A stretch of 64,000 nt of DNA, taken from NCBI GenBank assembly GCA_022494885.1, contig JAGVSM010000190.1, positions 16,211 through 80,210 of the forward strand, read 5' to 3'. The first letter of the stretch is position 1. Each line of letters starts with the position of its first letter. Made by a program: the position numbers and the translations under genes. Below are positions 11,910 through 22,731 of the stretch, one piece after another. The notes below the pieces were generated by a model, which ran no database searches, had not been told where the DNA came from, and worked only from the letters and a program-made list of their open reading frames with translations. Origin of the DNA: Micrasema longulum (lineage: Eukaryota; Arthropoda; Insecta; Trichoptera; Brachycentridae).

Positions 11910-12480
11910 ATACGAGAATACTGTTTCATCATTTGGAACCTTTTGGAACCCACAGCCTTGAAGTAGATAAGGTTCAAAAGCGATTTTTGCGATACTTATA
12001 TCTTTGTGAAAATAATAATTATCCATTCTTCTAGCCATCATTATTTCTAGCAGGGACGCTGGACTACGACACCCTCGAATCTCGTCGTCAAATTTTCTTG
12101 GGAAACATTTCTATAAGCTGATTTCTGGAGGTATATATAATCCAAATATACTGAAAGAGATCAGTTTGTAAGTTTCCAATAATTATACCAGAGCGAGATC
12201 TCATGCACTGTTTTACACACCCAGAAGCCGTCCGTCAAAATCCCTCCCATTAATATGGCAATTCTCTTGCTGAATACGGCTTCTGCGGATAATATGGATC
12301 TATTTTTTGTACACATTGGTACTTTAGCAACTATCTGCTTTCTATTCATTAACTTCGAACTTTATTTTATTTATTCATTTACACTCTTTATCAAAATACA
12401 ATTTTACATTCACTTTGCCCAGCTAACAAGGGTACATACCCCGTTCCAAGCTAGGCAATTACATTTTAATATATTATTAT
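11910..12480 (+). mobile_element. LINE C-terminal fragment, frameshifted
   Basis: Across shifting plus frames the sequence reads 'KRFLRYLYL', 'LDYDTLESRRQIFLGKHFYK' and 'RARSHALFYTP', matching the LINE terminal pattern RR...lh.lL.g and VP.n..R. Stops and frame changes show it is dead. It abuts the 830-bp element. Confidence 0.55.
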
Positions 12481-12539
12481 AGTTAACAAATTAATAGAGA
12501 GCACAGACAAATAAAATATAAACTTATTCGTTTACACAT

Positions 12540-12690
12540 TTTGATACATATTCACACACACATAAACATATATAAACATATATATATATATATGAGTGTA
12601 TATATATATATATATATACACTCATACATACACACACACATATTCATACAGCCTTGCGCATACACATACACACATTCATAAAAATATAGA
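12540..12690. repeat. TA and CA microsatellite cluster
   Basis: Alternating TATATA and CACACA/CATACA runs. The open frame over it is an artefact of the repeat. Confidence 0.8.
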
Positions 12691-12757
12691 CAATTTATTT
12701 ATGCGAAACTTCATGGTTGCCATCTATAAATATATTTTTTTAAATTATTCCTTACTT

Positions 12758-13130
12758 TTATATTTTATTTTCGACACCCAGTAAGAATCTCCAATCCGTG
12801 GCATGCATCAATTTTTCTGACTCCCTACGACCAATGTCACGAAAGAGCGAGGTCAACACCTTCCGCAACTTGACAACACTCCCATCTTTCCACGATTCTG
12901 GCAAAAGGTTATGGACCTTTTTGCCTACGTAATAGTGTTGTCTCGATGCCAGAACAGTGTTGACCCCTTCACTTAGTATCAGATCCCTATTAGAGTATCT
13001 TGTATTATGGTTGTGGTTGACGCTCGGGTAAATGTCTCTATTTATGTGTGTAACCACTGCAGTTCTCAATATATACTGTTGAATAATATTCAGTACTCTG
13101 AATTCTTTGAAGAGCAAGTCACTTGGATAA
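12758..13130 (-). mobile_element. LINE C-terminal fragment (HNTRYS type)
   Basis: The minus frame of 119 residues contains 'NHNTRYSNRDLIL' followed by 'VGKKVHNLLPESWK', the usual end of CR1/L2/Jockey polyproteins ('hnTRy... fN.LP'). No RT core, so a 5'-truncated copy. Confidence 0.65.
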
Positions 13131-14314
13131 AGAAATGTATTTTTTTTAATTACTCAGATTAAAGATTTCTGTGCAATTGCTACAGGCTCAAGGGCGAGTG
13201 AGTAAGGAATTTATGTTTACAGTCTGCATAACGTGATGGGTTAAACAGTCCGTAAAGTAATGCAGACTACAATTTGTAAAAAAAATAATATGTAAGTATT
13301 ATAATTTAAACAGATGTTAGACACATTAAATGATGAAAATATATATTTTTTCAATTAAGGGAGGTATATTTTCGGTTACTACTCGCCCATATCGAGCTTT
13401 GGATCAAAGTATTAAGGCGCTACTGGTGAAGAGCCGCCAATATAAACGAAAATCACCATAGGATTATCAATCATGAAGTAAGTTATAGTATACAGCAAAA
13501 CAATGGTGCTCAGGGGTGGTATTCTGAATCTTCTCTACCTACGAAAGTGGTTAATTTGGGGATTTATGTTTTTTTAATGCGACGACACTTTGCTTCACAT
13601 AATGGCCACACACATGATCACACGTCATCAGCGTTGCCAGATCTACCGATTTTGGGAGCAATCTACCGATCTACCGAATTTGATTGAAATTCTACCGATT
13701 TTTATACATTTCCTTGTTTTTTACACTGAACAAAATTTCAATGCAAATAAAACGAACTCATATTATAATAATTTATTGCTTGTTTGCTCACTTCGATTGC
13801 CATCAGTTGCTTATTTAAAAAAACTGCTTATCTATCGTACATAAGTATGCAATGCATGATATATTAATTATGGAATTGGCTAGTATTGTTGAATATAATA
13901 TGGTAAAATAAATCATGGCATAGAATTTCATGACATTATTGAAAAATGTATATATGTCTATTTTATGAAGTGAAATGTAGAGGGATCACTTTTCATATTG
14001 AAAATAGTATAAATGGTTTTATCTTCAGTTAAATAAGTATATATTTAAATTTAGTTGATCATTGTTTTAATAATTTGTTCAGTACTTCAGCAGTTAGCAG
14101 TTTTTATTAAGTTTTAAGTTGCACTGAAAGAACTTTAAAACATTAATTATTTCTTTTTTTGACAATAAAAATACTGTATATTTTGATAAAATTGTGTCAT
14201 TCATTCAATAAAATAAAATTTTGAATTTTAATCCATGTATTATATTATTATTTTTTATAAGAACTAACTCAAATATTCCTTTTCTTAAATGAATATTTGA
14301 GTACCGCGAAACCG
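13131..14314. other. Intergenic, no recognised gene
   Basis: It includes an AT-rich stretch and a short run of 'atctaccga' repeats at 13,638-13,700. I recognise no gene or mobile element. Confidence 0.35.
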
Positions 14315-14477
14315 TCCAATTTTGCCCTGGATTGATATTTTGCCCAAACAGTCTAATATATAATCAACCTTTAAAAAAACATATTTCCATAAAACATATT
14401 TCTCTAAATATGTTTTTTTAAAGGTTGATCATAGATTAGACTGTTTGGGCAAAATATCCATCCAGGGAAAAATTGGA
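14315..14477. mobile_element. Hairpin (foldback) element, ~163 bp
   Basis: Two arms of about 70 bases are inverse copies with few mismatches (left arm starts TCCAATTTTGCCCTGG; right arm ends CCAGGGAAAAATTGGA), separated by a short spacer. Long inverted repeats of this size are typical of foldback MITEs. No target-site duplication is evident. Confidence 0.75.
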
Positions 14478-14630
14478 TGATTGAAATGAAATATTGTAAT
14501 TTACATTTTTTAGTAAGAAAAAGAAGACATTATAAATCACTATATTTTGGTGATTCACTTATTGCAGTCCTTTTGGTTTTTAATTGTTCATTTACCAAAC
14601 GTTTTCAACTATTTAAAGCAATGGCCTTAA

Positions 14631-14871
14631 GCTAGGGTTTCCTAGGACAGCGGTGCCCGTATTTTAACGGCCGTAGTGAACGGTGATGCGGTGGATAACC
14701 GTCGTAACGGTGACTAGAGTGTGGTTTTCTAAGAAAACGGTGTTATCAACACCATTTAACACCGTTTCCCTAGGAAAGCACTCTCTAGTCGACGTTACGA
14801 CGGCTGTCTACCGCATCACCGTTCACTACGGCCGTTAAAATACGGGCACCGCTGTCCTAGGAAACCCTAGC
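14631..14871. mobile_element. Near-perfect 241-bp hairpin MITE with TAA duplication
   Basis: The ends GCTAGGGTTTCCTAGGACAG and its inverse enclose two arms of roughly 115 bases that pair almost throughout, with only a handful of mismatches. TAA is present immediately outside both ends (14,628-14,630 and 14,872-14,874). A 3-bp TWA duplication is the hallmark of PIF/Harbinger insertions. The arms are unusually GC-rich for this window. Confidence 0.8.
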
Positions 14872-14984
14872 TAAAAGCTTTGGTGTCCTACAACTTTCGC
14901 TTCCAACTCTGCTATCAGCCGCCGTCTTCCAATCTCCTATCTGGAAAAGTACAGCTGCATCCTCACTCATTCCATCCTGCTAAC

Positions 14985-15080
14985 TCAGTCCGGGCCTTCG
15001 TAGAGTAGGGTTCGAACCTCAGACCTCTGATCGGAATCCGCAACTCTAGCCACGGGACCGCAACCCGATTCCCGACCTTG
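14985..15080 (-). mobile_element. tRNA-derived SINE head
   Basis: On the minus strand a box A-like 'TGGCTAGAGTTG' precedes a box B 'GGTTCGAACCC'. A second copy with the same arrangement is at 62,600-62,765. The acceptor stem is not intact, so this is a SINE rather than a tRNA gene. Confidence 0.6.
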
Positions 15081-15179
15081 AAAAGAAAGCTTGCATAGCT
15101 TCGAAACTGGTCGGCTAAAATAAAAGTAAGTGGTTGAAAACGAAGTTTTACTTTCTTTTGAATATAAAGTACACTTATA

Positions 15180-15300
15180 TGTTTGTAAATTTGTATAAAG
15201 CTTTTTAATTTTGAGTTACACTTCGACCGGTTTCGAGGTTACTACCTCATCGTCAGAAATTAAACTCACTTAGAATTACACGCGTCGCTATTTATATTAT
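15180..15300 (-). mobile_element. Penelope-like element terminal repeat, hammerhead-like core
   Basis: On the minus strand CTGACGA, a short hairpin GAGGT/ACCTC and CGAAACCGGTCG occur in order, as in the ribozyme motifs described for Penelope-like element terminal repeats. A similar arrangement is at 34,800 (+) and a weaker one at 44,640 (-). Helix II pairing is not textbook, so the ribozyme assignment is tentative. Confidence 0.4.
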
Positions 15301-15401
15301 GAAATATTGTAAGAAAGAGACAGAAAAATGAAACAAAGAGAGAGAAAGAAGATAAATGAATCATAACGGGAATATTTTTAAAAGATGACTCGAAGCTAAA
15401 T

Positions 15402-15720
15402 TTAATTTATTATTTTAAGTTTTTGAGTAATGGCTTTACTAATTTCTAATCGTTCTAAATTGTCTAAACGAAAACTATTTTTATTGACATGCAAAATTTC
15501 TATACCCGTTCCTTGATTAAAATCATGGTTTTCGGATATAAGATGATTTGCGAATTCTGAAAAATTATTATTACTGAGACATCCTATATGTTTTTTGATT
15601 CTAACTTTAAATTTACCTACGTGAAGTTTTTCCAATACAGAAATTTGGGCAATTTAACCCGGCCGAAATGTAACTCAAAATTAAAGTGGTTAATACAAAT
15701 TTATAAACATATAAGTGTAA
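15402..15720 (-). mobile_element. Penelope-like element GIY-YIG endonuclease fragment, frameshifted
   Basis: The minus frame shows 'FCIGKTS', then after a frame change 'FKVRIKKHIG', 'SEFANHLISENHDF', 'IEILHVNKNSF' and 'LDNLERLEI'. This order (YIG-KT, R-x2-KEH-like, FA-HL-x5-H-x-F, I-LH, LE-x2-EI) fits the C-terminal GIY-YIG nuclease of Penelope-like retroelements. The frameshift and missing RT make it a remnant. A second decayed copy is at 51,150-51,385. Confidence 0.65.
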
Positions 15721-15784
15721 AATGTCATACCACAAAGTGAAAAATGTTTTTGATAACAATAATAGCCTCTCTATAATAATGGAC

Positions 15785-16370
15785 AGAGGATTGAGAAAGT
15801 TGACAGCTTTAAATACTTGGGAGTTAACATAACTGAGGATGGAAGCACAGCAGAGAGCTCGCAACCCGCCTAGGAATTGCTGGAGCAACTTTTACCATGA
15901 TGCGTGTTGTCTGGAACTCTAGTCTATACTCGGTCAACTCTTGTATAATGCCAGTACTCCTATATGAGTGCGAATCTTGGCACCTTACCAAAGCTCAAAA
16001 CACCAAACTTCTGAGTTTTAAGAGTAAGTGCTTGAGAAGAACATTAGGTATAAGGTGGTTTGATTTTATAACTAACATTGAAGTCCGAGAACGGACGTAG
16101 CGGCCTCCTATAACGAGCGTCTTGAGGATGCGGCGGTGGGCCTAGCTTGGACACGTGCTGCGCATGCCTCGGGAGAACCTTAACCCAAGTTGCTTCTTCT
16201 TTAAGCCTGCGGGCTCACGCCACCCTGGAAGGCCGTCAATGACGATCTTTAAACTTTATTCGGCAGAATTAAGGGGCGCTGGATTGACGTGGGAAGAGGC
16301 AAAAATGCTGGCTGGTAATAGGATCTCCTGGAGGCAACTGGTGATGTCCGCATGCTCCACTTAGGAGCGG
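15785..16370 (+). mobile_element. LINE RT C-terminal fragment (RTE/L2-like), broken
   Basis: Plus frames read 'VDSFKYLGVNITEDGS', 'LLYECESWHLT', 'KCLRRTLGIRWFDFITNIEV', then 'RHPGRPSMTI' and 'LTWEEAKMLAGNRISWRQLV'. This is the thumb and tail of an endonuclease-reverse transcriptase. The Tyr-Gly of the usual YGCE motif is YEC here, and stops separate the blocks. The same family recurs at 26.3 and 60.3 kb. Confidence 0.65.
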
Positions 16371-16732
16371 ATGTGGAAAATAAGAAGAATATGACTATAA
16401 AGTATTTGCGAATATTGTAAATGTATTGATGTTTCTCGATACATATATGCCATTGATACAGTAAAAATCAGTGTTCCCTATTTAAAAAAAAAACTCTCTT
16501 GTAGTCAAAATATGTTTCGAAAGGAAGGGGGTTTTCTGGTGTTTAAACATCATTGTACTTCTAAATTTGTTGCAACAGAGAGGGAAAACATTTTTGTATA
16601 CTTTGTTAAATTTAATTAGTTTTAAATGAGTACGGATTTGAATGTATACTTCTACTCTAGGCACTCGTAAAACTACACTAAATCTTTGACCCATACATAG
16701 TGGGGACGTAGGACGTTAGGTTTAGTTGATAA

Positions 16733-19700
16733 TCATGACAAGGGTTTCTCGCTATTGTGAGCCACCATATGTCGTTTCAATTGCACTTTCGATGAGCATT
16801 TATATTTACACTCTGCGCACGAGAAGGGTTTATCTTCAGTGTGAATGAACATGTGTTGCTTTAAGTGAGCTTTCTGCAAAAACTTACGACTGCACTTAGA
16901 ACACGAAAACCTTTTTTCCCCAGTATGAGTCAGCATGTGTAATTTTAAGCACGCTTTTCTTGAAAAATTATTTTTGCATTCTGAACATGAAAAAGGTTTC
17001 TCTGCACTGTGCATTATCATGTGTCGTTTTACTTCTTCTTTCCGCGAGCATTTGTACTCACACTCAGGGCATGAGTAGGGTTTCTCTTTAGAATGAGTCA
17101 ACATGTGTCGTTTTAAATCTCCTTTAAGTGAGCATTTATGATTGCACACAGAACATACAAAGGGTTTTTCTTTAGTATGAGTAAACATGTGTTGTTTCAA
17201 GTGACCTTTCAGTGAAAATGCACTATTACACTCTGTACAAGCAAAGGGTTTCTCTTTGCGTGGCTTTATGACTTTGAGCAAACATTTGTTTTCAGTATCT
17301 TTAGTATGGGTCAACATGTGTTGCTTTAAGCGACCATTCCGAGAAAATTTACTATCGCACTCTGAACACGAGTAGGGTTTCTCTCCGGTGTGAGTGTACA
17401 TGTGGCGCTTTAAGTTTACTTTCTGTAAGCATTTATACTCACAAAGTGAGCAAGAGAAAGGTTTGTTGTCAGTATGAGTCAACATGTGTGTTTTAATGTT
17501 GGATTTCTGTACACATTTGTAATCACACTTGGGGCATGCGAAAGGCTTCTCACCGGTATGAGTCAAAATGTGGTGCTTTAGATGTCCTCTCTGTGAAAAT
17601 GCACGCTTACACACAGAGCACAAATAGCGCTTCGTAAGATTACGTGTTTTAGTGCGTACGGCGTGAGTCAATATGCGGTTTTTCCCTTTATGTAAAATTT
17701 TATGCTTGCATTCTGAACATGATAAGATTTTGCCTTCTAAGTGAGCCAACAAAATAAAATCTCCTTTATCAGAACATAAGCATTTACACTCTGAACAAGA
17801 CAATGTACTAACGGCTGCACTATTTGCTGCTATATTTTTATCTTGTTTTGAAAACACGTTTCCACTACTATCTGAATCTGAAAATAAAACAAATAAATGT
17901 AAGGATTGTGATATAATGTTATGAAAGAAGTATACAACGCACTTTGCCAATCTAATTGAGAATACGGACTAAGAGGGTGGAGAGTCATAGCAGCCATACA
18001 TCTTAAACGAATTATTGAAGTTAACATATTATAACAGAGATGCATAACATTTTGGAGAAGGGAACATGTAGGTCTAAGCAACCACAGAGTTTATGACCTG
18101 TCATTGGCTGGTTTTAAGTGGCCACTTTACACACTGTGTAACATTCACCATTCTGCCTATATCTGAACATCTATATTCCTTCAACTCTTCCATCTGTTAA
18201 AGAGCGGAAACTTTAACTGTTGCGGGTGAGATTCATCTGATTGAATTATTTCACCTACATGATAGGCTGCTATTTCGCCAACATGATAAATCCACCTGGT
18301 CCAAGAAGTAAAAAGATTGAAAAATATTTTCAAGCGTTGCCTCTTACTGTGTAAGTATTAAGATATGTATGTAGAACTGTTGATTTCCGAAATAAAATAA
18401 AATACGTCAATGGCATTAAATATTATGAAATATTATAATCTGTGTCTTCTAGTATACGAGATTTGGGTATTATACTTGACACTAAACTTTCTTTTACAAT
18501 TCAAGCACAACTGACTTCAAAAATATCAAGACCCTTAAAACTCTCTTCTGTTCCCTAGTTCGCCCCCACCTAGAGTATTCCTCTGTTACCTGCTTTCCGT
18601 ATTATGATGTTGACATCAAGAATATTAAATCAGATGAACATCGATTTTTGAGAAAGATAGGCTGGAGGTTGGGCTTATCCAGAGACCTATATACGTATAA
18701 TGGGTTAGAAACTAGCTTCAACATATCTTCTCTTCAAGACCGTCGAAATAAATCCAACCTTCTAGTCCTATTTAAAATTCCCAACTCACTCTTTGATGCG
18801 CCTGAACTACTGAGCTCAATAAAATTAAATATCCCAACCAGAAACCTCAGACAAAATTTACTTTCATACCGATAACCATAGAACTAACTATGGTTTTCAT
18901 TCCCCTATGCCCAGAATTCTTAAGTCTGCCAACAAACATACGAGTCTTGATTTCATTGATAACAAGTTGTATTCTTTCAAACGATCACTGAATAAAATTC
19001 AACTATAAACACCTCTCTCCCGCTTGCACTCCCAAAAGTCTACTATATACCATCGAGGCTTTCTTATTTTTTTTATATTAATTGTCTATGTATAAATGTG
19101 TCCTTAAAAATGCCCATTGGGCGTATTTATAAATACATTATAAAGGTCTTATTGATTGACGTTAGCAAGAGGTTTAACCTTTGTAAAAAAATAATAATAT
19201 CTCGGGTTAGAACGTTAGAAGTAGAAAAGTACTCACTGGAGTTATCGGCAATATTACGAGAGAATTCTAAATATTCTTGTTGATTATCCATTTCTGCGTA
19301 GCAAGTTCTATCTATGGCTATCCTAATCTGCTCACTGGTCCCCGGTTCAGACTCCAAGGTAGCTGGCTGTTTGCTACTATAGGGCCACGGCGCCTCTTCC
19401 CAAGAATAAAACATATCTTCTTCTGCATCGTTAGTGTCTGGTTCAGCCTTCGTGTTTGCGAAAAATGGCGTCCCACTTGTGGAGGAACAGAGCGCTTCGT
19501 CCCCAGTAAAGATAATATCTTCTTCTACATAGGCTGACCCCATCCCCGGTTCCGCCTTCGCAGCGGCAACGAACGGCTTTTCGCTTCTACAGGGACTCGT
19601 CGGTTCTTCTCCTGTATGGATACAATAGCCATATTTATAACTAGAGACCAATTCTGTCTTTATAATGGGAACTTCAGGATAAATAGTCTGCATCTTCGTA

Positions 19701-19831
19701 CAAGCAATTTGATCAGACTCCGGTTCGCTCTTTACAATATTGAGACATGGCGCGCCTTCCCGAGTATGGAAAATATCTCCAACATCGTCAGTTTTCGGTT
19801 CAGCCTTTACACTCACAGAAGCGAGCTCCAT
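16733..19831 (-). CDS. Gene B: psi-K-x-E exon plus C2H2 zinc-finger protein
   Basis: Minus-strand exons 19831-19237 and 17877-16733 join through donor CCA|GTGAGT and acceptor TTTATTTTCAG in phase 1 to give 579 residues. Exon 1 (about 198 residues) carries VKAE, VKSE, IKTE and the weaker AKAE and TKAE sites. The terminal IKQE seen in paralogues has decayed to 'NQQEYLE'. Exon 2 starts with two degenerate fingers and continues with ten well-formed C2H2 fingers; the linker between fingers six and seven is about 20 residues long and contains an extra Cys. About half of the fingers have Cys at the core aromatic position. Its exon 1 is most like that of gene A. The 1.36-kb intron holds a LINE tail and a MITE copy. 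Expected to be a nuclear DNA-binding protein; target unknown. Confidence 0.87.
18000..18345 (+). mobile_element. MITE-type repeat copy in gene B intron
   Basis: It matches the copies at 6.5 and 59.2 kb ('aacatattataacagagatg', 'gtttatgacctgtcattggctgg', 'cacactgtgtaacattcacc'). The right inverted end is lost. Confidence 0.6.
18440..19015 (+). mobile_element. Jockey/CR1-like LINE fragment in gene B intron, frameshifted
   Basis: Plus frames show 'RDLGIILDTKLSF', 'LVRPHLEYSSV', 'HRFLRKIGWRLGL', 'FNISSLQDRRNKSNLLVLFK' and 'NIPTRNLR' in the order of a LINE thumb and tail. A frameshift separates the first two blocks. It is antisense to gene B. Confidence 0.65.
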
Positions 19832-20160
19832 CCGTCTCTCGGCTCATTAACGTAGTATATAGAAAAATATTAGCACAATTCATTCAATATATAATATTTC
19901 GGTTGTTGCGATTTTTCGCGACAGGGAATAAATACTATAGATTTGATTAGAAAAGTAGTGATATGAGCTGATAAACTTGACGTAAGAGCGTAATGCACAG
20001 CTACACGTCACATTTATGACGGCCGCGAGCGGCCATTACGTGTCATGCCCATAGACAATAAGCTCGCATAAATACATCAAGATTTAACTAAGTATTCGTA
20101 CTTACCCATTGGAAATAAAAATATATATTGATCAGTTTACTATACGTACTTATTATTGTT
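19832..20160 (-). promoter_or_regulatory. Upstream region of gene B
   Basis: The immediate upstream side of gene B. A CG-rich palindrome-like 'ggccgcgagcggcc' lies at 20,021-20,034 and 'gcgatttttcgcga' near 19,908. These CpG-rich patches are unusual here and could be promoter elements. No TATA box or initiator can be proven. Confidence 0.3.
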
Positions 20161-20322
20161 AAATGTGTACACACAAATTTTCCAAAAGTACTTTGGTGAG
20201 CTTATTGCTAAAAGCAACATCTTTTAACTTCTTAAAGTTGAGACCAGGAACGAAAATAACAATTTTCAATTATGTGTTTTTTTTAATTTATTTTTTATTT
20301 TATTTATTTATTAGTTTATATA

Positions 20323-20395
20323 TTGTTACAAAATACATACATTGTTACAAAAATGTCACAAAATACATACATTGTTACAAAAATGTCACAAAAAA
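20323..20395. repeat. Short tandem repeat, ~31-bp unit
   Basis: 'acaaaatacatacattgttac' followed by 'aaaaatgtc' is repeated about 2.5 times. Confidence 0.8.
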
Positions 20396-20639
20396 CACTC
20401 TGGCAAATTCTGCTTGTACTAGGAGTAGGCTCAGTATATGAAGGGTCGGCAAGCCAGAAATATTAATACGCCTAATGTTGCAATCGGTTCTTATATGGGC
20501 AAATGTCTGTTCTAAGAAACCGATTTTTTGCGGCAAATATGGTTTTCGAATATATTTCCCATAAATAAAAATAATATTGAAGAAATAGAAAAACAGTTAT
20601 AGCCCAAAAGAGAAAAAAAGAAAAGAAAAAAAATACAGT

Positions 20640-20790
20640 TTACGTTCAATGTAAAAATACAATTAAATATACGAATATATAGCATACATACTACATACAT
20701 ACATATACACATACATACATATATTCACACATATACATATATTTACACACATACATACATAATATATATGCACATGCAATAGTACCATAA
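20640..20790. repeat. ACAT/ATAC microsatellite
   Basis: A run of 'acatacat' and 'atacacat' units at 20,680-20,770. The frame over it is an artefact. Confidence 0.75.
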
Positions 20791-20886
20791 ATTTATATAT
20801 GATTCAATGGGATAGCATAATATTTAGATTACTATCCTTAATAAATTCTCAGATTCCTTACTTCCAATGTCTGTCAACCAAATTTT

Positions 20887-21275
20887 TTAATTTTTTTTCA
20901 CTATTGATGGTTTATCAGATTTCCAAAAACACAGTATCAGGTTGTAAAGTTTAGGTCCGTTATATAGAAATGATTTTTGGAATACCGCTGTACGTGCTAT
21001 TGGAATCACCAAATCGTTTCTTACTGTACTCCTGGTTGAGTGCACATGTCTTACAATCACCTGGGTGCTCCTATTTTTGTAGATGTCAAGTATTACTTTC
21101 CTTGTGTAGATTTGCCTTAAGCCAAGGACGTCTAAGGATTTGAAAAGGCCTTCACGCGGATGATTGTACGGTTTTCGCAATATTATCCTGAATATTAATT
21201 TATGTACCTTAACCAAGGGATCGAGAATAGTCTTGGCAGCTCCTCCCCAACAAACACAACCGTAGGCCAAAACAT
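20887..21275 (-). mobile_element. LINE C-terminal fragment (YGCVCWGGA type)
   Basis: The 127-residue minus frame has 'MAYGCVCWGGA', 'LIFRIILRKPYNHP', 'LFKSLDVLGLRQIY' and 'NGPKLYNLI', the LINE order Y.Gi..WGGa, kp, lf...v..lrqly, g.k.fN.lp. A relative lies at 49,215-49,640. No RT core. Confidence 0.65.
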
Positions 21276-22149
21276 ATCTTTCGTTCGCTTATAGTTTTAT
21301 TTATTGTTTTTTTAAACATAAACACATTTTTATTAGTTTTTCCACTTGATGTATGAATTTTAAAAAAACTTGATGGTTTAAAAAAAAAAGATTAATGCAA
21401 ATGAAGGCATTTGTTACAACCATCCCGACTTTTAAGAATCATTGTAACAAAACATACGACGATTGTGACATGGTATAAAACGAAACAAAACTAAATATAT
21501 CACTATTTTTGTTTTTTCATATTCTCTGAAGTACAACAGTAAAATAAAAAATAAATGGTGCCAAATATTTCCACAAACATAGCTCAGATCGTTATTAGCG
21601 CAAGCTAAGAAAGATTATTGAAAGCACTCAAACACTCCATCTGCTTTTCATTTGCCTTAATGTTTATAAACGGCTCAACGAAAATCAAACTAAGGTATGT
21701 ATTCTAAGTCTTCTTTACTTTCATCTTTTTGTTTTTTGATACTTTTTGGGAGCAATTTGAATATAAAAATTAAATTAAATCTGATGCTGTAAAATAAATA
21801 AAAATGAATGGCAGTATAATTAAATAATGTAGTCAATAAATGAAATGTTAATTCAATAATATTATTTTAGGTGATTCTTTTTTTAGGATATTCGTAGAGC
21901 TTCTCCGGTTACAGCTTTACCAGATTGTATGTATTGTATCATTTCTACAAAAGTTACTTGTCCTGTTCATTTATTTCTTCCAAATTAAACCAGTACAATT
22001 TTCCCAATATAATAACTAATTTGTAATTTAAACAATTTGGTTTGGTAATTACATATTAATACATTTTGCAATCTTATTTTGTATTTTGAATATACAAACA
22101 TAATGTTCAAAAGTGCACCAAAACATAATTAATGAACAGGATGAGTAAG
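21276..22149. other. AT-rich intergenic, no recognised gene
   Basis: No frame or repeat that I can name. Confidence 0.35.
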
Positions 22150-22335
22150 CAAGCATTTGCCGAAAACACTAATGTTTCGGATTGCTATGGTCCTTAAAAT
22201 GTAACATGATTAAAATGACATTTGTCAAAAAAAATTGACGACATAACTTTGTAGTAACCTCAAAGGAGCTATTTACATTGACACACAAAAAATCATTCGT
22301 ATCTGGGGTGTTATTTTTTTTTTAATACAATGATT
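22150..22335 (+). repeat. Repeat shared with 41,545-41,690 (inverted)
   Basis: Blocks 'actttgtagtaac', 'ttgacacacaaaaaatcattc' and 'gtatctgg.gtgtta' match the reverse complement of 41,545-41,690. In the 41-42 kb copy this block continues directly into the promoter-like repeat, so both are parts of one duplicated unit. Confidence 0.6.
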
Positions 22336-22639
22336 GAAACATAAATAACACATTAATTTATAAAATCAGCTTTAAAACTAAAAGAAAACTAAAATAAACC
22401 TAATTATTGACGACGTTCTTACAAGGTTACATCATTTTGCAAAAACGTTAGAGATGGGACAAATTGATCAATGTAAATTGATTGAATAAAAAAAGAATTC
22501 ATTTGATGTTGTTCATGAAAAAAATTTTAATGTCTCATTTATATTGTTGAATCTCTTAGACATTATTTAATGACCAACGTGGAGGTGCTGAGACGAACCA
22601 GTAACTTAAGTCTAAAAAATATTCATTGCTTCCTTTGTT

Positions 22640-22731
22640 TGTTTATGGATAGAAATTCACATTAAATTTTATCTATGGATCAGCTGTCAAGCACACACCC
22701 GTGCGCGTCTCAATCACGTGGGTAATAAATA
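22640..22731 (+). repeat. Promoter-like repeat, copy 1 left half
   Basis: 'ctgtcaagcac' and 'cgtgcgcgtct' match the copies at 26,985, 41,875 (inverted) and 43,830. The match stops exactly at the TA where the pogo element begins and resumes at 25,667. Confidence 0.6.

Noticed and set aside
19277..19855. Plus-strand frames opposite gene B exon 1
   Set aside because: Antisense shadows of a coding exon with matching splice sites and paralogues on the minus strand.
20163..20441. 92-residue plus frame
   Set aside because: It crosses a poly-T tract and a 31-bp tandem repeat; no domain or codon signal.
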